Below, one piece after another: positions 12,138 to 24,331 of a DNA stretch of 64,000 nt; position 1 is the first letter of the stretch, and every line of letters begins with the position of its first letter. Where the stretch lies: contig JAVTVX010000010.1 of NCBI GenBank assembly GCA_033439265.1, positions 1,488,001 through 1,552,000 of the forward strand. Direction: 5' to 3'. Source of the DNA: Dillenia suffruticosa (Eukaryota; Streptophyta; Magnoliopsida; Dilleniales; Dilleniaceae). The notes under the pieces were generated by a model, which was not told where the DNA came from, ran no database searches, and saw only the letters and a program-made list of their open reading frames with translations. The position numbers were made by a program, and so were the translations under genes.

Positions 12138-13184
12138 GCTTTGTATTTTTTAGTAGTTGTCCCTTTCTAGTTGATGCTTGGTCGTATACTAAAGTGTTCT
12201 ATTTATACACACACACACAGACACTATGAGAGAAAGAGCGAGAGAGAGAGAGAGAGAGAGAGATGTGAAGTGTGAACTGAGTTAGATTGCGAGAAGAAAT
12301 ATGGCATGTGAAAAATGTCATAAACAAGTCAATTGTTTTTCGAAATTCGTCTTATTATATCAAAATAAATTCAACAACCAAAATATAAATTTCCTCTTTG
12401 AAAGAAAATTTTTAAATAGAATTTTAGTTAGGTGCAAATAGTTCTAATTTAATATTTTGTGCATTTAATTCTAAACAGATTAGAGTGTCTTGTAGAGTGA
12501 GTAGATTTATTTGTTAGACAAATTATCATTTTTCATAAATAAACATGGTTTGATTAAGTTCATTGGGGGAATAGTTTTGCTACAGGGTAGTCAACTTCCT
12601 ATGGAACAGTATGACTATTGATAGTTATGATTTTGAGTAAATTATTATCATTATACTGTGAAAAATGAGTTAAGGCTTAGACTTATTAAAACGGAATACT
12701 CTAGCTAATCCAATAGTCAGAAAATAATATTTTTTAAATAAAATTTCAGATTTAATTTTGTGTATGAAGAAAAAAGATATCGGGAAATATTTGCCCCTTA
12801 AATGTCCAATACGGATCAAATCGGATTTAATTAGAATCAAAATAATTATCAAATTTCGATAGTTTATTAAAAAATAATTGAGAGACCAAATTAATAAATA
12901 AGAGTGAAAATTTTTAATTTTCATGTAGATACAAAAGGTTTGCACATATATTATTTTGGCTCAAAATAATACATTTGACTCAAAGAATGAGAGTCTCCCT
13001 CTGTGTTTTTGTTTTTTTTTTCTTTCAAAAACAAGGGGCACGTATATTATTTTGGCCCAAAATCTCCCCAAACCAAAATAACCTTTTTTCCTACTCGAAC
13101 TCAACATAACTCAAAATACATAAAGTTAATTTTACTAAATTACCACAACGCAAAACATTTTTTATTTTCTCTTCTCCCTTCTAA
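12138..13184. other. Intergenic sequence upstream of LOX-A
   Basis: Contains the probable LOX-A promoter and a GA microsatellite at 12232-12262. The rest is AT-rich with no gene that I can support. Confidence 0.5.
12199..12207 (-). promoter_or_regulatory. Probable TATA box of LOX-A
   Basis: Read on the minus strand this is TATAAATAG, about 62 bases upstream of the LOX-A start codon. A CA/GT run lies just upstream and a GA run (12232-12262) further out. The spacing fits a plant TATA box with a leader of about 30 bases. Inferred from position and consensus only. Confidence 0.45.
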
Positions 13185-13637
13185 CACTACAAAAAAATAG
13201 TCTTTTAGCCACAAATTTAGTGACGAAAATTTTTAAAAAATTTGTCACTAAAAACATTAGTGACGGATTTAGCGACGAAAAATTTTTCGTCATTAATAAC
13301 GCGTCGTAAAAATTTAGCGACAAAAATTAGAAATCCGTCGCTAAATTTAGTGACGAAAATCTGAAATTCGTCGCTAAATTTAGCGACAAATAATTTTTCG
13401 TCGTTAAAATTCGTCACAAAATTTAGCGACGAAAAATTATCCGTCGCTAAATTAGCTATATAAAAAAAATCCGTTGTTAAATTTAACGACTAAAATCTAA
13501 AATTCGTTACTAAATTTAGTGACAGATAATTTTTGTCGCTAAAATCCAATTTAGAAAAAAAAAATCCGTCAAAAAATTATCCGTCTCTAATTTAGCGACG
13601 AATAAAAAAATCCGTCGCTGATTCCAAATTCGTCAAA

Positions 13638-13840
13638 ATGCCCAGGGAGTGCACGTGCCTGGACGGGCCCTTGCCCACCCGAGCCAGCACGTGCCTGGAT
13701 GGCCCCGCCCACCTGAGCCAGCACTAGCCTGGAAGCCACGTGCCTGGACGGGCTCCACCTACCCGAGCCAGCACCAGCCTGCAAGCTGCCCGCCCGCCCG
13801 AGCCAACACCCCCGCTCCAGCGTCAGCCCTCCTCACTTAA
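13638..13840 (+). repeat. GC-rich imperfect repeats carried inside the CACTA element
   Basis: About three or four imperfect copies of a unit including AGCACGTGCCTGGACGGG and CCCACCCGAGCCAGCAC. Base composition is unlike the flanking AT-rich DNA. A related GC-rich block lies at 14660-14740. These may be captured sequence; no coding product is recognised. Confidence 0.5.
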
Positions 13841-14553
13841 TTGCTGGAAAATACCGCTTTGCCTCCTACCTCTACCGTGGTTCGAACTCCTGCACACCTG
13901 CACGCATACGCATAAACATAAACCTATAAACCACCAAACCAAATGATATTATGTGATATAAATTTTTTTTTTACTTATTATGTTTCTTTCATATTTTTCT
14001 AATAATAATAAAATAATATATAATAACAATTTAAAATAATAAATATAATAACTTTTTTTATTTAAACCACCAATCTAAAATAATATTAATTGAAAATAAT
14101 AAATATGATAATTTTTAATAAAATAAAAAATAATAAAATACTAATTTAAATAAAATAATAAATTAATTAAAAAATATATTAATATTATATTTTGTTTTCT
14201 TCTTTTTTCTTTTATTTTATTATTTTATTATTCTTTTTCATTTTTATTTATTTTTTTACTCCATAGTTTAAAAATGGATTACGATATCTAAATAATATAA
14301 AATTATAATTATCAATAAATTATAATATATTAATAATTTAAAAATCTATATATTTAATCATAAAATATTTTTATTCGTTTGAATATATAAGAAATTTCAA
14401 TATAATTATTATATATAAGAAATTTCAATAATGAGAATAGAAAGAAAAAAAACCAAAAATAGATATGAGAGTAAGAGGAAGGAAAAAAAAAAGTGAGAAT
14501 AGAAAACAAATGAGGAGGAAGAAAGAAAAAAAAAATATTATCACATAATATTA

Positions 14554-14618
14554 AGCGGTGGTGTAGTGGTAATATGTTTTCCGTTCAAATGCGAGGTCCA
14601 AGGTTCGAATTCCTTCAA
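14554..14618 (+). repeat. tRNA-like / SINE-head sequence inside the CACTA element
   Basis: GCGGTGGTGTAGTGGTAA resembles a tRNA D-arm / A box. About 30 bases later GGTTCGAATTCC is a near-perfect B box (T-arm). The anticodon stem is weak and the acceptor stem does not close, so this is more likely a tRNA-derived SINE head or decayed tRNA than a working gene. Confidence 0.45.
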
Positions 14619-15704
14619 TAGCATTTAATAATCTTTTTAGCATTAAAACAATGAAGGGTGGGTGCCCGTGCGTGCATGTGTTCGGCGCCTGCCCCTACCT
14701 GCGCCCGGCGCCCGCCCGCGCAGGCTTGCACCCAACATGTCCACTGGATTAATATTTAATTAAAAAATTTGTATTATTGAATAAAATAATATAAATAAAA
14801 TAAAAGTTACCTATACAATAATAAAAAATATTAAATCAAACAAAAAAGAAAAAAATAATAAATTAATTAAAATATATATATACTTTAAATAAAATAAAAT
14901 ATATGGTTTTTTTAAGAATTAAATAATATTATTCTTTTAAAAAATGAAATATAATATAATAAAATAAAATGTAAATTAAAATATCATAAAATAATAATAT
15001 GATTTGTTAATATAAATTAATAAAATAAAAATAAAAATAAAATAAAATTTTAATTAAAAAAAGATTAAATCCAGCAACGGATTTGGAATCCGTCACTAAA
15101 TTACCAACGAATAAATTTCGTCGTTGCTAAATTAATTTTTTAATTTAAATATTATATTAATATTATATTTTATTTAATTATATATAAAAAATTTAGCAAC
15201 GGATTGAGATTTTCGTTGCTAAATTTAGCGACAGAAAACAAATCCGTCGCTAAATTAATTTTTAACTTAAATATAACAAATTAATAAAATAAAAAAAATA
15301 AAAAAAAAATAAAATTCTATTTAAAAAAGATTAAATTTTGCGACGGATTTTAAATCCGTGGTAAAATTTAGCCACGAAATATTATTTATCGCTAATTAGC
15401 GACGAAATTAGCAATGAATTTATCCACAAAAATTTTTTCGTCACTAATTAGCGATAAATTTAGCTACGAATGATGTGTCCGTCGCTAACTTAGCCACGAT
15501 TTCATTTTTATCACAAATTTTGTGACAAATTAACGACGAAAAAGTTTTTTTCGCTAAATTCATCGCAAAATAGCGACGAATTTTTTCTGTCGCGAAAATC
15601 CGTGGCTAAAATTGTGTTTTTTTGTTGTGTAATTTGACTTATATGCGGTGAAATCTTTAATTAGGAGTCACAAAAGCGTGGGTATTTTACCATCCAATCT
15701 CTAT

Positions 15705-16123
15705 CATTACAAAAAAATACGATTTTAGCGATAAATTTTAACGACGAAAAAAATTCGTCGCTAATAACTTAACAACGGATTTAAGTATCCGTCGCTAACT
15801 TAGCGACAAATTTTAAAATTCGTTACTAATTTAGCGACGGATTCCGCAATCCATCACTAAACTTAATTTTTTTAAAATTAACATTTTATATTTTATTTTA
15901 TTTTGTTATTTCATTATTTTATTCATTTATATTACCTAATCATATTGATTTTTTAAAGAATAATATTATTTTATTTTAAAAATATTTTATTATTTAAGGA
16001 TAGATTTAACGATGATCCGTTGCTAACTTAGCAACGGATTTTTTATTTTTGTCGTTAAATTTTTGCGATGCGTTATTAGCGATAAAAAATTTTCTGTCGC
16101 TAAAATCGTGTTTTTTTATAGTG
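15705..16123 (+). mobile_element. Small CACTA-type element (419 bp)
   Basis: The left end is CATTACAAAAAAATACGA; the right end on the opposite strand is CACTATAAAAAAACACGA. Both are flanked by the duplication TAT (15702-15704 and 16124-16126). It shares the TTAGCGACGGA-type subterminal repeats of the larger element 75 bases to the left, so both belong to one family. No coding sequence. Confidence 0.85.
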
Positions 16124-16195
16124 TATTGAACATCTAGTGATCCTTACTATTATTATTATTTTTTTTAAAGAGGGCAAATTCAAGATTTTAAAGGA

Positions 16196-17479
16196 AAAGG
16201 ACGGTATCAGTTGAGCGATGACCTTCATTTTTTGTTGAATGGGACCGTTTGACATTAAATGACGAACCACATAACAAAATACACCGTTTGAGATTAAATG
16301 AGAAAGGAACCGTAGGACAACTTATACCATTTTTTGTTGAATGGGACCGTTTGACATTAAATGAGGAACCACATGACAATATACACCGTTTGAGATTAAA
16401 TGAGGAAGGAATCGTAGGACAACTTACACCAACTTTTGTTGAACGGTACCATTTCACATTAAACCATAGGACAACACATTATTTTTTGTTGAATGAGACC
16501 GTTTGACTTTAAATGAGGAACCACATGACAATATACATCGTTTGAAATTAAATGAGGAAGGAATCGTAGGACAACTTACACCATTTTTTGTTGAATGGGA
16601 CTATTTGACATTAAATGAGGAAGCACAGGACAATATACACCGTTTGAGATTAAATGAGGAAGGAAATGCAGGACAACTTTCATCATTTTTTGTTGAATGG
16701 GACCGTTTGACATTAAATGAGATATCACATGATAATATACACCGTTTGAGATTAAATGGGAAAGGAACCGTAGGATAACTTAGACCATTTTTTGTTGAAT
16801 GGGACCGTTTGACATTAAATGAGGAATCACATGACAATATACACCGTTTGAAATTAAATGAGGAAGGAACCATAAGACAACTTACACTTATTTTTGTTAA
16901 TTGGGACCGTTTGACATTAAATGAGGAATCACTTGACATTATACACCGTTTGAGATTAAATGAGGAAGGAATCACAGGACAACTTACACCATTTTTTATT
17001 GCATGGGACCGTTTGAGATTAAATGAGGAGCCACATGATAATATACACCGTTTGAGATTAAATGAGGAAGGAACCATAAGACAACTTACACCATTTTTTG
17101 TTGAATGGGACCATTTCACATTAAATGAGGAATCATATGTCAACATACACCGTTTAAGATTAAATGAGGAATGAACTGTAGGACAACTTACACCATTTTT
17201 TGTTCAATGAGACCGTTTGATATTAAATGAGGAACCACATAACAATATACACCGTTTGAGATTAAATGAGGACAGAACAGTATGACAACTTGCACCATTT
17301 TTTGTTGAATGGGACCATTTGACATTAAATAAGGAACAACATGACAATATACACTGCTTGAGATTAAATGAGGAAGGAATCATAAGTCAACTTATACCAT
17401 TTTTTTGTTGAATGGAACCCTTTGATATTAAACCATAGGATAATATACTCCATTTTTTCTTGAATGAGATGGTTTGTCG
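16196..17479. repeat. 102-bp minisatellite array (about 12 units)
   Basis: The GGGACCGTTTGACATTAAATG landmark recurs at 16241, 16343, 16445, 16597, 16699, 16801, 16903, 17005, 17107, 17209 and 17311, a spacing of exactly 102 bases, with one 50-base short unit at about 16495. Each unit contains two related halves (CCGTTTGACATTAAATGAGG and CCGTTTGAGATTAAATGAGG), so it is a dimer of an older unit of about 50 bp. 102 is divisible by three, so open frames run on both strands, but no start or splice context supports a gene. The array resumes at 25934 beyond the inserted MULE. Confidence 0.9.
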
Positions 17480-17488
17480 TTAAAGGAA

Positions 17489-17785
17489 GAGTTAATTACT
17501 TGTTAAGTTCTTAAACTTTATCCCGAATTCATAAATTCATCCCTAAACTTCAAAATGCTACGGATGAAGACCTAGACTTCAAAAATCATTACTTGTTGGT
17601 CCCTCCATTAGTAACGGCGCCAACCTGTCCGTTAACTGCTGAGCTGGCCGAACATTGGAAATTATCTGGATGCTGCGTGTTTCGGTTTTGCTGGCATGTC
17701 TGAAGACACATCGGTAGGCAACTGACCTTATGATGCCATGTCAGATAATATGCTGTCGTGGCATGATATGTTATCAGGGCTGCTT
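17489..17785 (+). repeat. Left TIR of the MULE
   Basis: Pairs with the reverse complement of 25636-25924 over almost its whole length, ending near GGCATGATATGTTATCAGG. Confidence 0.85.
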
Positions 17786-18117
17786 ATTTTCCTAACCACA
17801 TCAATTTTTTTCTGGCGCCATTTTTCCCATCATAGCGTTGGCTGCAAAGAGGTTAGTTGGTTTATAAAAAAAAAAAAAATGAAGAAGTGTTAAACAGGGC
17901 CAACGCAAGTCGAAGGATTGGTTTGCGAGAGACAGAGAACCTTCATCCAACATCCAGAGGAAAGAGGGTTAGGGTTTTTAGGCAAGATTTGGAGGGTTGA
18001 GTGTTCGAGGAGAAAACGAATTTAAGGTTTGGGTTCTCGCAATATCTTTACGAACGAGGGTTAGATTTTGGGCACTGTTTTTAATCATACGTTTCTCAGC
18101 AAAGTAACAGCCACACA

Positions 18118-18616
18118 ATGTCATCATCAAGTACGGTAGAAGGTACCTTGAAGTGCAGATGCAACCTCGACGCTATTCTGGTGACTTCATGGTCAGAACG
18201 AAATCCATCATGAAGGTTCTATGGTTGCCCTAATTTTTTGGGTATGTGGAAACTTATTTTGTTGAAACAGAATTTTTGGAATATGTTTGCCATAAACTGT
18301 GCTGAATGTTAATGCCTTTGCAGGAAGGTAACGCTTGCAATTTTTTTGAATGGTATGATCCACATTCTATCCTCGAGCAGTTGAAGTCATTCATGGATTG
18401 AAAAAAAAAAAAGTTAATGAGCTGAAGATTGTACGGAACTCTGTAGTAGCTTATTAGAGTTTGAGAATGCAGAATGCACGACACACCATCGACAGGTTAA
18501 AGGAAAAAAACAATCGTTTGTTGCGCTGTGTTGAAGAGCTTGAGAAAATGAATTTGTTAATGAAGGAGAATTTTTGGAGGTTGCAGGAGATGAAGGAGAA
18601 AGTTAAACACAGTTAG
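18118..18616 (+). pseudogene. MULE-borne GRF-type zinc finger / coiled-coil gene, broken
   Basis: The ATG at 18118 begins a short protein whose first exon reads MSSSSTVEGTLKCRCNLDA, then SERNPS*RFYGCP. After a short intron it continues GNACNFFEWYDP (about 18325-18365). This is the GRF zinc-finger signature (CxC...NPgRrFygCp...CnFFeWxD) of small plant nucleic-acid-binding proteins. A Lys/Glu/Leu-rich coiled coil follows (TIDRLKEKNNRLLRCVEELE) ending in TAG at 18614-18616. TGA replaces a Gly/Arg codon in the finger, another stop follows the finger and another sits before the coiled coil. It faces MURA, in the place that mudrB holds in maize MuDR; that analogy is mine. Function in transposition is unknown. 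Confidence 0.7.
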
Positions 18617-19079
18617 AAAAATTTTATACGCATAGGTGGAATATTGTCAATGGGAGTGCTGTTTTTTGGTATTTTTTATAAATATAGATAGGCAACGAGT
18701 TTGATTGCTGTAAACACTAATGTAATGCGGGAGGTTCTTCTAACACTAATGTAATGTAATGGCGGTGGTTTATGAAAAATGTAATATTAAGTATCTTTGG
18801 TCAAAAATACATGAACAACATGACAGCATTCTGAGTTAAGAAGAAAACCTCTGTATTTTTTGTTAGAAATGCAACAAGAAAACATCACATTCTGAGTTTG
18901 ACAACACCATCGAGAACCTATGGTATTAGAACATCACATTCTGGAGTTTAGAAGAAAAGAATATGACAACATCACAATCTGAGTTAAAAAAACTACACTT
19001 CATAAGTTTGCAATTCTGAGTATTATAATATCATCAAGTTCCTAAATAGAGTTCTAAACATTAAAACATCAGAAATTGT

Positions 19080-22010
19080 TCAAAACATTAAAAGTTTACA
19101 ACATTGCCTTCTGAACTATTGGGAGTAAGGTTGCTAGGATACTTATGAAGCAGGTTGGCTTCTGAAGTGCTGGGAAGAAGGTTCTTGTGACCGTTGTGAT
19201 GGAGGTTGGCTTCTGAAGGGTTGGGAAGAAGGTGCAGTTGCCTGTGACCCTTGTGATGGAGGTTGCCTTCTGAAGTGGTGGGAAGAAGGTGCTGGTGCAT
19301 GTGACCCTTGTGATGGAGGTTGGCTTCTGAACTATTGGGAAGATGATAGCTTGACCCTTGTGATGTACCACATGGTTGGCCTTGCTTGGAATGTCAGTGG
19401 ATTAGTTGTTCATCCATTTAGAACTACAAGCATAGTATGGTTTCATGGAACTAATCATTTACCTAGTTGGCATTTGAGCCGCATAACCACTTGTTGTATC
19501 CTGCTTGCTTGCAAATAGTACACTTGATGATAGTTCCAATTTTAGAAAGTGTATGGGGATTTCTAGGTGGGACATCAATTGGCTCCTTCCTCCTTTTTTT
19601 TATGGCCTTCCAGATTTTCTTTTATAGTTAGGAGGCAACAAGTTTGGGAGTTGACATTTGTCCCATACATATGGTCCATTACAAGGATAAATAATAGATG
19701 CATGGCACTTCGTAGAACAGGCTGTAGTATAACAATTAGATAGATATTTCTCTGGTTTTTCTCTATAAAGAAACATGCAACTAATTGCATGACCACAAGA
19801 AATGCCACATAATTCCCAACCCCTACAGGTACAGGTCCTATTATCCAAATCAATAATAAATTTATTGAAAAATAATATCACCTCATATATCCCACCACCT
19901 GCTAAGGTTGGAAACCAATATCTATTTAGTTTCTTCTGTTTTTCAAGTTTGCTTTGAATGACAGGACAAATATCACCATGGAAAGATGATATTTTGGTCC
20001 TATTTTCAGAAAATTTTGATATCAATCCACACCTAATTGCCTCTAACAAGCTGATAATAGGCATGTCTCTTGCCTCTAAAATCTTAACAGTGAATGATTC
20101 ACAAATATTGTTAACGAGCAAATCGCACTTACTGTAACCAGAAAATGCAGACCGTGTCCATGTATGAGTAGGCTTCTCCATGAGCCAAGCATAGGCAGCA
20201 GCATCTGAGGTCTGAATCTCTCTCATCACTCGAATGAACTCAGCCTCATATGTGGCTCTAGCAGCAGCATAGAACATGTTCTTCAACTCCAAGTCTTTGA
20301 ACTTCTTGTGAAGATTATTATACAGATGTTGGACACAGATTCTATGTTCAGAATGTGGAGACAGGGTTGAAATAGCATTAATTAGTCCCTGTAGAGAAAC
20401 ATATTCACAAAGTTGAAGAATATGGACAGAGTTGAAAAAACATAGAAAGTGAATAGAGAATTATCCAGTGTTATACCTTTTGCTAGTCAGACATAAGTCC
20501 ATTTCTTATCGTCTCTTATGTCTCCAAGTAAGTGCTGCAGGAACCACATCCAAGAATCTGTCTCCTCTAACTCAACAATTGCAAAAGTTAGTGGAAAAAT
20601 TCTATCATTTGTGTCTTTTCCAACCGCAACCAGGAATTGACCTCCATAACTAGATTTCAGAAAATATCCATCCAATCCAATAAATAGCCTACAAGCTATC
20701 AAAAAGCCCCTCTTACAAGCCTCCAGACAAATGTATAATCTTTTAAAAATTGGAATTAGAGGATATTGGATAGATAAGGGATACTCATCACCACAAGATA
20801 GATAACTCTCTATTTTATAAGTATTACCCTTGTTTGTTCTTAAAATCTCTTCAATATATGGTCTTAACAAAAAGAATTGCTCTTTAGCCTACCATTAGGC
20901 TAGTTCCTTAGCCATAACTTTTGCCCTCCAAGCCTTCATTCTCCCACAATTAACCATATATTTCTCTTTAGCCTTTTGTTGAAGACTACGCACTTTTATA
21001 CTAGGATCACTTTGTACACTCTTGACCCATTTCCCTACAAGCCACTTAGTTGATGCATGCTTATTATTCTAACTTCTAGCATAGCTATGTTTAGGTTTTC
21101 ATGTCACCACCACTGTTGTCTTCTCATGATCTCGAACTTTTTTTGCATACACCAACCAATCACAACCCTCAATACATCTAACTCTCGCTCTATTCTTGTC
21201 ATTTTTAACAAATCTTATATTTCTTCTACTGTACACAGCATAATCTATCACTACTTTTTTAAAAATTTTCAGACTTTAATAAATCTAGCCTCGTTTGAAT
21301 TCAATAAATTTAGGGTTATAATCTTTCTTGAACTCTTCATATCTACCTTTTTCTCCACCCTCATCCCCTTCATCATCACTCCCAGCCTCTCTCATTGCGT
21401 ATTCTAAGTCTGAATCTAAGTTTGAATCCTCATCTACCTCCTCCCAATCAGAGAAATGAACCCATCTTAAATTTTCCTCTTCTTGTGGTTGTACAAGGCC
21501 CTCTTTATCACTTGCATTGGGATCTTCAACTTCTATCGGATTATCACTGCATATTGTATCCTCCCCTTGTTCTTCCCTTGAGATTTCATCATCACTTTGT
21601 TCAGAATCACTACTCACCAAATTCTCAAAAACTAAAAGTCTTATTTTCCCCATTGTCTTCATCACTTTCATTAAATAAATTAGCCTCATTTTCTAATACA
21701 CAAGCATCATCAACACCATATTCTATATAAAAATGAACTTTCTCATCTTTTTTCCTTTCATCCAAATAACATTACAATGCAGAATCAGTTAAGATTGGGC
21801 TGAAATCATCTCCAGGCAAGCGTATCCATGACCTTACATAATTTTTATAACCTAACTCTTCTATCATGTGCTCTAATTCAAATATTGACATTATATCCCT
21901 ATCACAATTATTAATATATGTTATATCACCACCTTCGTAACTAATTGTTCCTACCAATTTACCACCATGATGGACTGCAACTGTAAATTTGGTTGAATCC
22001 ATATCTGAGA
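19080..22010 (-). pseudogene. MURA-like MULE transposase, decayed
   Basis: Pieces in order on the minus strand: an N-terminal PB1-like domain (22010-21773, MDSTKFTVAVHHGG); an acidic region (21689-21300); the plant MuDR transposase domain with zinc-binding residues (about 21250-21000); the DDE catalytic core (20870-20487, FKRLYICLEACKRGF, GLDGYFLKSSYGGQ with the first catalytic Asp, ELEETDSWMWFL); then 20350-19600 with the SWIM zinc finger CTCRGWELCGISCGHA, and a zinc knuckle (CTICKQAGYNKWLC) near 19510. The C-terminus carries repeats of a SEANLHHKGH-type unit. Several stops and frame shifts (for example after the DDE block and around 21770) mean it is no longer translatable. Confidence 0.85.
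19088..19370 (-). repeat. Tandem repeats coding the Ser/His/Pro-rich tail of the transposase
   Basis: About five imperfect units of 50-57 bases built around GGTTGGCTTCTGAAG and GACCCTTGTGATGGAGG. Translated on the minus strand they give repeats such as SEANLHHKGH and LLPTTSEGN. Confidence 0.7.
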
Positions 22011-22888
22011 AACGAAAAATTATGAAAAATGTTAAGACACTATTCACATAGCATTTAAACAATTTCAACAATCTTGGCATATATTTATTCAATTATAGCA
22101 TAAGACAATTTATTGACAGAATATTAACAAAATATAATATAGAGTTTATAACAATATAAATAATCTCAATATTTATTCAATCACAAAATATTAACAAAAT
22201 ATAATATAGGGTTTATATCAATATAAATAAAAATTACAGATTAAATAACATTTTATTAAAATAATAAAGAAACTCTAATTTTTAAAACTTGAAACCCTAA
22301 TATTTAATAAACCCTAATAATACAAAATTAATTATATTTTATTAACAAGTTTAAAGAAACAACTTTTTGGAAATCCTAATTTTTCCGAAAACCCTAATTT
22401 TTTCGAAACCCTAATTTTAAACACATCAAATTACAGCAATAGAAATAGTACAGTTAGATTTCATACCTTATACGGACCCCACCTTCAAGAAATAACCACA
22501 ATCACGATCGCGAACCAAGAATCGGAACCACAAGCCTTAATTTTTAAAAGGATAGTAAAGCAAAAACCAAATATGGACCCCTGTCGACACAAATCAACTA
22601 TTGTTTCCTTCGAATACAGTAAAAAATCCCTAATCTTCACTAACCCTATTCGACAAGTTACCTTCGCTTTCTCTCCGCCTATGAACTATTCAGTCACTCT
22701 CTCTTCCTTTTGTTTCTATTTTATTTATATTTAACTTGTCGATTCTCACCCCTTCGAAAACGTAAGCAGTCCTGATTGTAACACCAAGCTTAAAAAAAAA
22801 AAAAAAAAAAAAAAAAAATATTTGGAGACGCAGCGTTTTGGGACAAAACGCTGCGTCCCCAATTGGGGATTAGGGTTAACCCTAACCC

Positions 22889-22928
<40 letters not shown>

Positions 22929-22999
22929 CCCGACGTTCCCTCTCCTGCGGCTGTTCGCTTTCTCCCGCGGCCGTTCGGCTTCCTCCGCCACAGCCACCG

Positions 23000-23400
23000 C
23001 CGCCGCCGCCGCCATTCTTCTTCTCCTTCTTCTTCTTCTTCTTCTTCTTCTTCTTCTTCTCCTCCCCCGCGCACAGCGCGAGCGAGCGCAGGAGCGCGAG
23101 CGCAGGAGCGCAGGAGCGCGAGCGCAGGAGCGCAGGAGCGCAGGCGCGCGAGCAGAGCGCGCGAGCAGAGCGCGCGAGCGAGCAGAGAGCGCGAGCAGAG
23201 CGCGCGAGCGAGCAGAGCGCGCGCAGACCGAGCAGAGCGCGCGCAGAGCGAGCGAGCAGGGGCGCGCAGCAGCGCGCGAGCGCGCAGGGGCGCGCAGCAG
23301 CGCGCGAGCGCGCACGAGCCAGCGTGCGAGCGCGCACGAGCCAGCGCAGCGCACGGGCGCGCGCCAGCACACGGGCGAGCACCAGACCGGCGAGCCCGCT
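23000..23400 (+). repeat. (CTT)n and GAGCGCGAGC repeat block in solo LTR
   Basis: A trinucleotide run (23020-23065) is followed by more than 300 bases of G/C-rich decamer-like units. The Arg/Ala-rich open frames here on both strands come from this repetition, not from a gene. Confidence 0.85.
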
Positions 23401-24331
23401 AGCTGTAGCCCACGAGCCCGCGACGGCCCGTGAGCCCATGACAGCCCACGAACCTCCACGCAGGTAAATGACTTAGGGTTTTTGATTCGGATCTATGTGT
23501 TTAGATCTAACAAATAAATCTTGTTTTGATAGGAAACACTACAGACCTTGGAGCGACCGAAGCGACAGTCGGACGAGACTCTGCGCTTCGAGAAAACCCT
23601 AGGTAAGGAGATTTCTGCTCTAACTGATACTTTGAATGAATCTAAGATGAAAGGTTCTGTATATGTTCAGAGTGTAAGTAGAATGCGAATAAAATACCAA
23701 TTCTGAAATGACTATATGTGACTTTGAAGGTTAAGTAGAGAATGTTACAGAAACTAGATGCTCTGATACGAAAGAAGCATATTAGAGAATCATAAAATCA
23801 TGTTGAGTTAATTCGAATGATTTCCTTTAGAGTTAAACCTTGAAATATGCATGAAAGTATCTAGATTGTAGGGTTGGAATGAAATGAGCCGTAAAGTGGA
23901 AGATATTGTACATTTCATGTTTTTCGGATAAACCCTTAAGATGCTTGAGAAGTTGATATTCAATTTTGATGATCTGATTAGGTTACTCTTTTTGGAGATT
24001 CGAGAAAACAGATTGGAATTGTTTTGAAAATAGGGAGTGACCACCCTCCCTAAAACGGTGAGTGGGACTTTGACATTCACTATTGATTGAAAACCATGTT
24101 TCAAAAATATCTTTTAAATGACATGTTTCTGCAAAATGTATGATTGTTATGACTTTCCAATATTTGAGGAAATGTTTTGTGGCCTTTGGAGTGTCTTAAC
24201 TGCCGACTTTATTGATATGCATCCATGAGTTTTGATAAACGTATATTGTGCCACATTTTTCGACATATTGATATGTTTTAATGCTTCCACTGCATTGGCA
24301 CATGGTTTTAAATAGATTTATATACACATTT

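Larger units (their letters stand above)
13185..15629 (+). mobile_element. Non-autonomous CACTA (En/Spm) transposon
   Basis: The left end reads CACTACAAAAAAATA; the right end, on the other strand, reads CACAACAAAAAAACA. Both are flanked by the 3-bp duplication TAA (13182-13184 and 15630-15632). Subterminal regions (13200-13620 and 15060-15600) are dense in short direct and inverted units of the type TTTAGCGACGGATTT, typical of CACTA transposase-binding repeats. No transposase is present. The inside holds GC-rich blocks (13638-13836 and 14660-14740) in an otherwise very AT-rich core, plus a tRNA-like stretch. Confidence 0.9.

Noticed and set aside
14554..14618. Functional tRNA gene
   Set aside because: Acceptor and anticodon stems do not pair well; kept only as tRNA-like.
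16249..17174. Repeat protein gene in the minisatellite
   Set aside because: Frames stay open because the period is 102 bases. No start context, splicing or known family; treated as a satellite, though listed for testing.
22862..22892. Telomere-like TTAGGGTTAACCCTAA
   Set aside because: A single inverted pair of units, not an array; it belongs to the LTR.
22746..23459. Long Arg/Ala-rich open frames on both strands
   Set aside because: They arise from GC-rich short repeats and CT/CTT runs in the solo LTR. The frames overlap in several phases and no family is recognised.
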